From positions 9,610,001-9,674,000 of the forward strand of contig JAZHRO010000022.1 of NCBI GenBank assembly GCA_037157565.1: 64,000 bases of DNA, in the 5' to 3' direction. The translations under genes and the position numbers were made by a program. The notes below the pieces were generated by a model. It searched no databases and was not told the origin of the DNA. It saw nothing but the letters and a program-made list of their open reading frames with translations. The DNA is from Thalassia testudinum (lineage: Eukaryota > Streptophyta > Magnoliopsida > Alismatales > Hydrocharitaceae). Positions 38,901 to 50,900 of the stretch are shown here, piece after piece. Numbering within the stretch: position 1 is the stretch's first letter; each line of letters opens with the position of its first letter.

Positions 38901-41900
38901 GGCAAGATTTATGCCTCTACTTTATTCAAGGGACCACGATAAAGCTTTCAGGATCCCAGAACTACGTACTTTGGTCAAGAGCCTTCTACACTTTTGTTGG
39001 AGGATAGGATCACCTACAGGTGCTAACAGATGTTGCTTGGAAACTAAGGATGAGAACTTCAAAAAGTAGAAGGACAATTATCTAGTCATGAACTGGATAA
39101 TGAATAGTGTTGATCCAAAGATTGCAGTGAATATGCTATGTAAAAAGACAACCAAGGATATTTAGGAAGCCCTGGAGCACAAGTATTCTATGCAGACTAG
39201 CAACTCATAACAAGCGGATATCTATAAGAGGATTTGGAGAACTAACCAGGGTGATATGACTTTAGTAGATTAGATTGCTACATTGGACTCTTTGAGGAGC
39301 ATTCAGTGTTCCAACTAGCCTGCTGCGACAGGCAAGTAAATTAGAGGGTAGAATGACAGACATAGATTTCTTAATGGATTATCTACCCGTTATTAGTCAG
39401 ATCATGGCAACTAATTCAATTCCCAGTATGGAGACAGTCTATGGTCGCCTCCAGAAACTAGATGTTGATTCCAACCCAGCCACTACAATTACTATGCCTG
39501 AGCCTACTATTCTTACAGCCTCGGAGGGAAGAGGTGGTCGGTCTAGTGGATCTGGACATGGTCGTGGCCATGATGGAGGTCGTGGTAGTCGCACTTATCC
39601 CCAATGTGTCCACTACCAAATGACCAACCATCCCTCAAATTGGTGCTTGGTGATGTTTAGGAGGCCTGCCTAAGCCAATCAAATTTCCACTAATTCTATG
39701 CCCGCTCCTAAGACTAAGGTTGTTGCTGACCAAACTAGCTTTCCATTTATTGTTAATGAATTGGACCATTTACGATAGTTTCTAAGGTTTAATCAAAGTT
39801 CCTCCACTGCTACTCCTACCACAGATACTGCAGCCTATGCTGCTTGTACAAGTACAGCCAACTAGATTATTGATTCTGGGTATGTCTTCCTTTGGAACTT
39901 TGATATCGTTACATCTGTTCAATTGGCAAACAAAAATATGTCCCCTGTTATGTCTATGGGCACCATGCAGTTCTCTCCTTGTTTGCAGTCGTCAGATGTT
40001 TATTGTGCTCTTGATTTTCCTCAATTTATTATATGTCAATCAAATTTGCAAGCAACTAAAATGCCATACTATAGTTGATGAGCATCATTGTATTTTTAGG
40101 ACATCCGAATGAACAAAATAGATGATTGGTGGGGGCTATAAACACCGTGGACTTTACTACTTGGACTTGCCTTCTGTTGTTGCTAGAGCTACTCATATTT
40201 CATCCAATCCTCTATTATAGCATACCAAACTTGGTCATCCCTCCTTGTCTAAAGCTTCGCGAGATGGTTCTTAATATTCATCCTTCTACGACCTTCGAGT
40301 GTGATGCCTACGACCTTCGAGTATGAAAGCATCATCATAGTTATTTCACTCTCGCATTGAGAGACAGTTTTGGTGTTCTTGATTTGGTTCATTATAATGT
40401 GCGGGGTCCATGTCCTGTCAATTCCATGTCTAGGCATAAGTATTTTGATGTTTTTGTTGTTGATTTTAGCCATGCTTCTTAGGTATTTTTATTGAAAGGC
40501 AAATCTAGGCTATTCTCAATAATAAATAAATTCTCTTTTGAAGTGCGAAATTCCTTTTCTACCAAGATTAAAGGTTTTAGGCCTAGTAATGCCCTTGAGT
40601 TTGTTCAGTGTCCTCTCTAACTTTTTCTTGAGGATAATGGCACCCTCCATCAAACTTCTTGTCCCTATACATCATAGTAGAATGGGGTTACTAAAAGGAA
40701 GTTGCAACATCTACTCAATGTTGCTAGGACACTCTATTCTCTATGAGTGTTCCCAAATCTTTTTGGGGTGATGTTATCCTTACTGCTACATACCAAGGTT
40801 CGAAATGCCGATTTTGATGTCGTGCCGATGAATTCCAAGTGTGCATTTAGTGGGCATGCCGAGGGCATGCCGATGCATACCAACAAAAATAGCAAAAGTA
40901 ATTAAAAAAATCAATAGAAACCTCGACATGGGCACCAATTTCGCCAGCATGCCAACCATGCCGACGGCATGCCGACGAAATCCCTGTAAATCGACATTTT
41001 CTTCATGTCAGTACGACCGTTGCAAGGAAATGGCCTTGCCGACGGCATGCCGTCAGCATTTAAATCAATGCTACATACCTTATTAATAAGCTTCCCTCTT
41101 TTGTGCTTGGAAGTGATATCCATTTTAAGCTTCTCTATCCAAACAGGAAGTTGTTTCCTTTACCTTTATGCACCTTTGGGTGTGTATGTTTTGTTTAAAA
41201 TTTTAATAATCCATACAAGTTGTCACTTAGAGCTACCAGGTGTGTCTTCCTTGAATATTCATATATCCAAAAGGGTTATAGATGTTTTGGCTAAGTTAGC
41301 AAACGATATCGTATTTATGTTGATGTTACCTTCTTTGAGAGAATTTCCTACTCTCCTAAGGGTCGTGATGACCAATTTTAGCCCCATGTGTACCACAGAA
41401 GGGATCCATCACCAAATATATCTATGCCCCTTCTTGTTCTGTTACTCCTGATATTGATGCAGGTACTTCACCCCCTACCAACACTATTTCGAATGTTCCC
41501 CCAGGTGAAGGGCCACATTGGGGTGATGATAATCGGTCGATTGCTCTAAGGATAACGGTTCGTTCCTATACATTGCATCATATGTCTCAATATACTTCTA
41601 TTGTCCATTTGGATTCTTCTATGCAACAATTCTCTCAGGCACTTAGAGGTACTATTCTACCCAGGTCATATCATGGCGTGGCTCAAGATCCAAAGTGGGT
41701 GGCTGCTATAAATGCAAAGATGGAGGCTCTTATTGCCAGGGGCACCTAAGATATTGTTCATGCTCCTAAGGAGGCAAAGGTGGTGGACTGCACATGGGTC
41801 TATACTCTATACAGTCAAGTATCATGTAAATGGGGTTGTTGATAGATTCATGGCCAAGCTGGTTCCAAAAGGATTCACCCAAATCTATGAGGTGGATTTT

Positions 41901-44900
41901 TTTAAGACTTTTTCTCCAATGACAAGAATCGGCTCCATCAAAACTATTTTTTGTTTATTACAGTGATTTTGGACTGGACTCTTTATCAACTTGATCTTAA
42001 AAATGTTTTTCTATATATTGATCTCCATGAAGAAGTTTACATGCGTCAACCTCCAAGTTACAAGGTTGAGGGAGAGTTTGTCTACAAATTGAAAAAAGCT
42101 ATTTATGGCCTTAAACAGAACCCACGAGCACAGTTTAACAAACAACACTGAGGTTATAAGGGTTGGCTTTCATAAATCTACATCTAACCATTCTATCTTT
42201 ATCAAGAAGATAGCATCTGGCACTACGATACTTGTCATTTATGTAGATGATATGGTCCTTACAGGAGATGACACTACTGGAATTCAGAAGGTCACGGACT
42301 ATCTATAGCAGTCCTTTGTGATTAAAGACTTAAGCGAGCAGCATCATTTTCTAAGGATTGAGATGGTCAAAAATAGACTTGGTATGGCATTATCTCAGAA
42401 GAAGTATACCCATGAAATTCTAGAGGATGTTGACCTACTTAGTACTAAGCCTTCTGCTATTCCTATAGAGCAGAAAAGCAAGTACGATCACTTTAGAGAT
42501 ACTATGTTTGAGGATGTGCACAAGTACAAGAGTATTGTGAGGAAGCTATTATATCTAGCCATCACCCATCCAAATATTAGTTTTGCTATGAGTTAAGCCA
42601 GCTAGTACATGAATAAAACTCAATATGGCTATTGGAATAATGTATGTCTCATTTTGAAGTATCTAAAGGGGTCTCCTGGCAAAGGCCTCCTTTAGAGAAA
42701 AAAATGGTCGTTTGAAGTTATCTTCCTATTCAGATGCAGATTATGCTGGCTTTTATGATGATAGGAAATCCACCATTGGTTTTGTTATCTTTCTTAGAGG
42801 GAATATTATTTCTTGGCGGAGCAAGAAACAAACTGTTGTAGGGTGCTTCAGTGTAGAGGTTGAGTACAGATAAATGGCTCATACAACTTCTAAAGTGATG
42901 TGGATTACTACTTTTCTCAATGATTTAGGTATTTCAATGAAGGGTCCTACTCCCATATATTGTGATAACAAATCAGACAGTTATATTGTCTCAAATCCTA
43001 TTTTCCACGAGAAAACAAAACACATTGAGGTAAATTATCATTTCATATGCAATGCTATGATGGAAGGCAAGATAACTACACCTTACATCTCCTCCGAGCT
43101 CCAGCTGGCTAATATTTTCACTAAGGTACTTCTCAGAAAGCGACATTGCTTCCTATGCAACAAGTTGGGCCTAAAAGATATCTACACTCCAACTTAAGAG
43201 GGAGGGTTCGATGTTGTGTTTTTTCGTTTATTTTATGTTGGCTATGTTGCCTTAGTTGCCTTAGTTAAAATTTCTTATTTTCTATTGAACTTTTCATATA
43301 ATTTATCCATAGCTCTTCTCTATATAAGAGAGGTTAGGGTTTTCTTTTGAAATAGAATCATTCTTTCCATCCAACATAGCCTAAGAGCTAGAATTCTTCT
43401 CGGCAAGCCCATCACAGACCTTAGGCATTAGGCATAACTTATTAGGTGCCAAGGCATTCAACCAAGGCGTGCAAGTTGCAAAGCTTCTAGAACCTCCCTA
43501 ATCATTCTCCCAAAATCTAAAAGTCCTTCCATCCTAGAATTGGCTCAAAAAGATGAGACATACGTCTTATGATTATGCAAAAACCTCTCTAGAATGTTAA
43601 TGCCCCACACGGGACATACCTCCCATTACTCCAGTTCAATATAGCACCATAACAGTCCCTCAAAATTCCATAATTACCACCCATTTAGATAGAAGAGCAT
43701 CATTAATGTACAGGAGGGGTAGCGTCCCCAAACTGCCTTGTGCAGCGGGCCTATAGAACCCCTTCCATTTGACTAAATGCAAGAAACCACCCTCATGATT
43801 TGCCTCCTTCCAAAAGAATATTTTCCTAATCGCATCAATTTTCCTTATCACTTTCTTTAATGGACTGGAAACAGAGAGGTGAAAAACCAATATAGCAGAA
43901 AGGACTGACTTCAAAAGCACCAGTCGTCTTCCTCTGGACAAAACCTGACACCTCCAATCAGCCAACCTCTTCTCCAATCTATTAAGAAGTGTTAACCAAG
44001 CACCCATTGCCGTCATCCTCCCCTTGAATAGGAGCTCCAAGTACAAAAAAGGCAAGTGGATGGACTATGTATGTACCATGCAGAACACGCAGCCACCTCA
44101 TGCCCAATCATATTAAAAGGAACGAATATAGACTTGCTATGGTTCATCCCAAGCAAAAATGCAAATTTGAGAACCCAGATGACAAGCCTCCCTCTCCCTA
44201 CTTTCTATGAAAAAGAGTTTCATTGACATGTTGCAAGATGGGAATCACCAATGAGCCATTGGTCATAATAGAGAACTCAAAGATAACCATCAAAGCCAGC
44301 ATGTCAGTAGCAATGATGAACAGCATGGAAGCTAGCAGGCACCTCTGTCTAACTCTCCCCTATGGTTGGACCCAGCCACCAGTTGGCCTACCATTCACAA
44401 GCATTGAGAAAGAGGTAGTAGTAAATCTTCATCCATATAATCCACAAGTCAAAGAATCCTCTAAGGATGTATAAAGATAGGACTAGGGGACTGAGTCATA
44501 CACTTTGGCAAAATCCACCTTCCACAAGAAGCTTTTTTTTTTTAAGTACATGTATGGGCCATGGGATTTGATCCCATGACCTCTTGGATGCCAACAGGAG
44601 GCTTTACCACTAAGCCACGCCCTTGGTGGCTCCACAGGAAGCATTTCTTTCCACTCCTACACCAAACCACCACCATGTCCTCAACCATGATAGACTCCTA
44701 CAATGATTTCTCTTGGAAAAAGGCAAACTAGAATGGACCAGCGAGATTGGGCAAGACTAGAAGAGATGAAAACAGATTGGATATCAATTTGGATATCCAA
44801 CAACTATATCCAAAAATAATTGGATTTCGATATTCATATTCGGATACTTGTCGGATTTGGATACATCAGATGACAAATTCAGAAGTCAGTCAGATACAGA

Positions 44901-47900
44901 TTTGGATATAGTATTTCAAAATTCGAATCAATTTTGCATTTGGATTCCATTATCTAGCAAATTAAACTTATATGTTGTGCACTTTGCTTTATGTACATTA
45001 TTCATTTAGGTATCACGAGACTTGAATTGTTGTTTTTTTTTTTTTGAAATAAGACTCGAATTGTTTATATTTTTTTAACCAGAATTTGCATATGCTTTAA
45101 CTTAAATTATTGTATATTTAAAACTAATAGGGGGTTCGACAGGTTGAACAGGTTTTACCTTTTTCTGTTGCCCAAGAAGGAAGATGCGGATGCAATTGAG
45201 GACTACCGTCTTATTGCCCTCTCCAATGCAGTCTACCTTATTATCGCTAAGATCCTAGGCTTTGGCCAATCCTGGGGGAGCTTATCTCACCGGTATAGAT
45301 GGCATTCATCCCGGGAAGGGGTATTTTAGACGATTTCGTGGTTGCCTTGGAGGCCCTCGCGGTGTAGAAGCAGGAGCGGAGGAAGGCCTTCCTTTGGAAG
45401 GTTGATTTCAGTAAGGCCTGACTCGATAAAGTGGGACTTCCTGTGGACATCTCTGGTGAGAAAAGGTTTCCCCCAGCTCTAGATTGACTGGATGAAGCGG
45501 TGCATGACCACGACCTCCTCTGTGTTGGTCAACAGGAACCCTACGGGTGGGTGGGTGCAGCCCAGAAGGGGAGTTTGGAAGGGCTGCCCACTAGCTCTGA
45601 TGCTTTTTATACTAGCGGCAAACGCTCTAGCAAAAGCAACACACAGGTCCTGTGCGAGGGGACTGGTTAGTGGCTTTAGGGGTGGTGGCGGAAGGGAGGT
45701 CCCTCTGCTGCAATATATGCAAATGATACGTTGTTTTTGGTGGAGGGGTCGGTTGTGGCGGCGAGGAGATTGAGGATACTGTTGGAGCTCTTTGGAGAGG
45801 CCTCGGAACTGCAGATCAACTATCTGAAGTCCCAACTTCATTCCGATGAACATGACGACTGAGGAGGTTGTGGAGGTGGCGGGTGCCCTTTGGGTGGAGA
45901 AGAAGATTTCGAGGCTTATGAGAGACTTCTTTTGGTCTAATGTAGTAGTCGGGCGGGGGGCGAGGTTGGTGGCCTGGGAGGAAGTGTGTCGGCCACTACA
46001 GGATGGTGGGTTGGGGGTTAGAGATGTGGGGAGGGTCAACCTGAGCCTCCTCAAGAAGTGGATCGCCATGTTGGTTGAGCAAGAGTGGGGTCTCTTTGGT
46101 GATGTCATGCGACACGGCTACAGCTCTTTTCTCTCGTGGGAGCCGCTGGAGGCCCCCCCATCCTCCAGGGGCATCCCACTTCCTCAGAGGTTTGGCGAAG
46201 CTGACACCAAAGGTGAGACCCTTCTTCTCGTCGGAGCTCCGTGTGGGGGACACCTTCAGGTTTTGGCTTTGACAACTGACAGGGGTAGGGGAGCAACCTC
46301 AGTGACAGGTTTCCTCGCCTCTTCGGGAGGGCGAGGGCTTCGACATCCACGGTTGGAGGTTGCTGGGATGGGGTGTGGTGCCCAACTTTTTGGGGAGGCC
46401 TCTCTGATCAGAGAGCTGCAAAGTTTCAGCAGTTGCTTCAGGAGTTGGAGGGTTGGGCACCCGAGGAGGGGAGAGATGCTTTTTCTTGGTCTGATGGGGA
46501 GTTCACCGTGGCGAAGGTGTTGGAGAGCTGGGTGGCACTGCACAGCCCGCGGACGCGGACCTCTCCAGAGACTGCAAGTTGCTTCGGCAAGCGAAATGTC
46601 CGTTGAAGGTTAAGGTTTTCTCTTGGCTCCTGCGGAGAGGAAGGATTGTGACAAAGATGTGGAGGGCAAGATGGACGTAGATGAACGATGTGAAATGCTC
46701 CTTTTGCAGAGAGGCAAAGGAAGACGTGCAGCATCTTTTCTTCCAGTGCCCTTTTGTTTCATTTGTTTGGTAGAGTTGGACCAGCCCTGGATAGACCACC
46801 GAGATGTTCTAGCTTTTGGTCGTCGTTCTGGAGAGGTAGCGCCACGCCTGGGGTGACCACCTTCCGGTCCAAGAGAGATAGAGCCAGGGTGCTGGCTATA
46901 TTGTGGCGTGTGTGGTTGGGGAGGAATGGAGTCGTATTTAGGGGGAAGAGGCCTTATGTGAAGAATGTTCTCTCATCTATCTCCTCCCAGGTGGCCTCCT
47001 AGGAGTCTGCTTTGTAATTTGTGATGGTCTAACGTTTTGGTGGAATGAATTTAGGTGGTTATCAGTCGGATAACTACCCTTTTACTTCTCAAAAAAAAAA
47101 AACTAAAAGGCTATTTTTAACCCTTAATATATTTACAGATACATTGAAACTCTTACCATATGCACACAATTTTATCCAATATTTATCTATATCAATTATA
47201 CCTTATATTAATATTCGACTTATATCCTCGTATGATTTTTATTCAAATCGAATTTATAACCAATTTTCTTGAGATATGCTAAGAGAAAATTGTATCCAAT
47301 CTACATGAATCCATATTTCACTTTATGCAAACAAATGCAGTTAAAAAAATAGCCATACTTAATCCGTTTCCTATCCAATTTCAAGACCCCCTTCAACCTA
47401 TTAACGAGAACCTTAGCCATACTTAATCCGTTTCCTATCCAATTTCAAGACCCCCTTCAACCTATTAACAAGAACCTTGGCCAATGATGTAAACCACAAT
47501 GGACAAAGCTATAGTTGGATAATCCCTAATTTCCTCTACACCTAGCTTCTTGTAAAGAAGGAACAGATAGAATTTATTAATCTTTTCAAAGGCAACATTC
47601 CTTCCATAAACTCCCTAATCATCACCATGAAGTCTACTTTCAGGACATCCCAAAATTCTTTAAAGGAGAACTTGAAGATCATCTAGATCGGGAAACCCCT
47701 CTACTTTTAATCCTTTAATAGTTGTCAAAATCTCATCCTTAGGAATTTCTCTAACCAAATTTGCAACATCACCTACTTAGACAGAAGCAATATCATTATT
47801 AAACCACTCCCAAGCCCCAGGCCCTCTTCTCCTCGCAAACTTGTGGAAGTGTTCTTAAACTCCTCAAGTACCCTTTTCTCTTCCCACTATGATCTCCTCA

Positions 47901-50900
47901 CCAACCCTTATAGAATTGATAACATTCGATCACCTCATTGAACTTACGGGCATGTGGAAGAAACATGTGTTTGAATCCCTGCTTTAATCATCGACTGTCT
48001 AGATCGTTGGCGCCAATTCATTTCTTTTTTGAGGTCCACCTCAGCACAACGTCTTGCATCTTCTTTCTCTCTTCCTTCTCAAGTATTGTAAGTTCCCTGG
48101 AGTCCTCAATTCTATTTAAAGAAGTGACTACTTGGAATGCCTCCTCTCTAACAGCCTCCCTTCTCTTCTAGAGATCTTTCTTGAACTCGGTGAGCTCGAA
48201 CCTCAGTTGTTGTAATCTATTCATCAAGGTTCTAGCCAACAACCCTAGTGGGGTTTCCTCCCACTTCTCCCACACAAAATCCTTAAATCCCAATTCCAAC
48301 AACTAAGACTTGTCAAACATGAAGTATGTAATTGAACAAAATGATCGATTCAATTATTCTAAAGAGCCCTACACCTCTTTATATAGAGAGATGTTGGGAA
48401 AATAACATAACATGTCCACGTCGAAAATAGAAATGGCAAATAGAGTCAAAACAAATAGAATAATAAAGACCAAAGGAGATATCTCAACACTCCCCCTAAA
48501 GCTAGAGTATAGATGTCAATCATGCTCAACTTGGAACAGCAGTCATCAAAAGCAAAACATAGAAGAGGCTTCGTGAACACATCTATTGTCTGGTCTTCAT
48601 ATGCAACAAAGGTAGTGCACAACATCCCACGCTGGATCAGGTTTTGGATGGACGATTGGATGAGTGATGACTTGTGTGACAGATTCCCTAGCCTCTTCTC
48701 CAATGTTACCCATAGAGAGGCAACAGTGAGGAGATGTTGGTCTAGTGCTCGGTGCCGTAAATTTCAAGAGGCATTCTCCGATCATAGGTTGGAGGAGTTG
48801 CAGGTCTTCCTGCAATGCTTACAGAAATAGGAGCCAAAAGATGGGGTGGACGGTCTCCACTAGGAAGAAGGAGATTTTCAATGAAGAAGGTGTACACCAA
48901 ATTGCAAGGGCCTATATAGGCGACTAACGTAGATTTATTGCAGGATTGTAGGTTGGTGTGGTCGGCGAATTGCCTGCTTAAGGTGAGAATCTTTGCACGG
49001 TTGCTGAGGAGAGGGAGAATCATTACAAAGGCCTAAAGAGCGAGATAAGCATCGATAGATGACAAGGCCTATGCGTTCTGTGTTGGGGAAGAGGAGGATG
49101 TTGAAGACTTGTTCTTCAAGTGTGCTTTCGTTGAGCAGGTTTGGACAGGAGTGAGGATAGGTTGGATCAACCATGAGAGCGTGGATGGTTTTTGGTCCTC
49201 TTTCAAGAGGGGTGGGATACAAGGGAACCATAATGTGTTTAGATCTAAGAAGGAGAGAGCCTAGGTGCTAACGGTTTTCTGGGGTATCTGGTTGGGAAGA
49301 AATGGAGTGGTATTTAGGAGACAAACTTTATGTTGAGAATGTTATTTCTTTTATTTCTTCCTAAGTAGTGTTTTAGAAGTCCTCGTTGTAACAGGCACGT
49401 TTTGTAACTTTTTTGGTTATGAATGAATTTAGGTGGTTATTAAACATAGAACCACCCTTCCCTGTTTCGAAAAAAAAAAAAACATCCCAAACTAGACCAA
49501 GTCTCTGGTGTAGTGGTAATCTAACATGCTTGGTGTGCTCATGGAACATGGGATTGTTCACAATATATGTAGTTTGCCCAATTGTCACATCTCATCTCCA
49601 TAGGCTCATGAATCTGGACATGTAAATCACGTAGTAGAGATCTCACCCAGATCATCTCTACAGTTGTATGGGTCATAGCCCTATACTCTGACTCGACGCT
49701 GAATCTGGAAACCACTCCCTATTTCTTGCTCCTCCAACTAACTAGATTCCCATCTACAAATGTGCAGAATCCAATAGTGGATTTTCTATCAACCAAACAT
49801 CCTGCATAACAGCATCAAAATATCCAACTACTATTATGGGAGATTCTCTCTAGAAGAGTATCCCCTACCTAGGTGCTTTCTTCAGGTATCTAAGCACCTG
49901 CATAGCCACCTGCCAATGTTGCTTGGTTGGTCTGTCTATAAACTAGCTTAGCTTGCCCACAACTAGAACAATGTTCGGTTAGGTAATCATTAGATACAAT
50001 AATTTTCCCACAAGCTACCTCTATGCCCAACTATCTACGGGCTACTAAGGCAACATATCCTATACTTCTGGTCACCTCTATATTGAGAAAATACCAAAGT
50101 TGTCCCAAGTCCTTCATAACAAACTACTCAGAAAGAGACCACTTGACCTTAATTATCTTGGCTTTATCATCACTGGTATTAATAAGATCATCAACATATA
50201 CCAACAGGACCACAATGCCCCTCTTAGTCTTCCTGACAAATAGAGAATGGTCTGACGAAGATTGCTGCAGAGCCATCTTCTCCACCTCCGAGAGCTTTTG
50301 AAATCATGCTCTCGGACTCTGCTTAAGGCCACAGATGACCTTCAATTTGCACACACTCCCCCTAAATCTCAAACCCAGGGGACTACTGCATGTAAATCTC
50401 CTCCTAAATATCGCCATATAGAAGAGCATTCTTCATATCAAGCCTGTGAAGCATCCAATCCTTATGAGCAACAACAAAGATAAGAATTTAGACCGTCGAC
50501 AGGCGAGAAACAGGGAAGAAAGTATCGAAAAAGTCCACCCCAAACGTCTGGGTAAACCCCTTCACCACCAATCAAGCCTTGTATCTTAAAATAGACTCAT
50601 CGGAGTTGTATTTCAAGACAGAACCAACGAGATCCCACCAGATGGGCACCAGTTGGACGTGGAGTAAGCTCCCACGTCTGTCGAGCCTGAAGTGCGACCA
50701 TCTCATCCTCCATGACTTTACGCCATTTTAGATCAAGTAAGTCCTGCTGATACATAGAAGGTATCTCTGTGGCAGCTAGTGAAATAGTAAAAAATCCAAA
50801 TGCGGTCCCCAGATTAGCTGTAGACACAACTTCAACCACAAGGTACTGCGCACAAGTACGATGTGCCTTCCAAATAGCAATCGAAAGGTCATCATTTGGG

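Larger units (their letters stand above)
36665..43376 (+). mobile_element. copia-C, Ty1/copia element inserted in L1-C
   Basis: LTRs 36665-36824 and 43212-43376 share ttggctatgtt, ccttagttg, tttcttattttctattg, agctcttctctatataagag and agaatagaatcatt. A degenerate PBS (taatatcagtgcag) follows the 5' LTR, and a purine tract (agagggagggttcga) precedes the 3' LTR. It carries two MULE-like insertions (37104-38470 and 40795-41070). L1-C sequence continues on both sides. I do not see a clean target duplication (TTAGA versus TAGCC). Confidence 0.88.
44776..47344. mobile_element. AT-rich element with GGATAT motifs, hosting L1-D (unclassified)
   Basis: The left arm 44776-45131 is rich in ttggatatcaatttggatat, ttcggatac and ggatttgg words. 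The right arm 47111-47344 has tatccaat, atttatctatatc and attcgactt. It separates two L1-C pieces that are adjacent in protein space (DRKR and SLAQSRW), so it is an insertion. I cannot define its termini or a duplication, and the class is unknown. Confidence 0.5.

Noticed and set aside
40249..41451. Separate gene fragments between 40.2 and 41.5 kb
   Set aside because: These are copia-C integrase pieces displaced by the 276 bp MULE-like insertion. Removing it restores continuity at CTACATACC.
44534..44631. Functional tRNA gene on the minus strand
   Set aside because: Only the A and B boxes resemble a tRNA. There is no acceptor-stem pairing or anticodon arm, and the A-tail plus duplication mark it as a SINE.
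48513..48830. Plus-strand coding region contiguous with copia-E tail
   Set aside because: It is L1-F, entering copia-E with an exact AACATCCCA duplication. Apparent continuity is coincidental.
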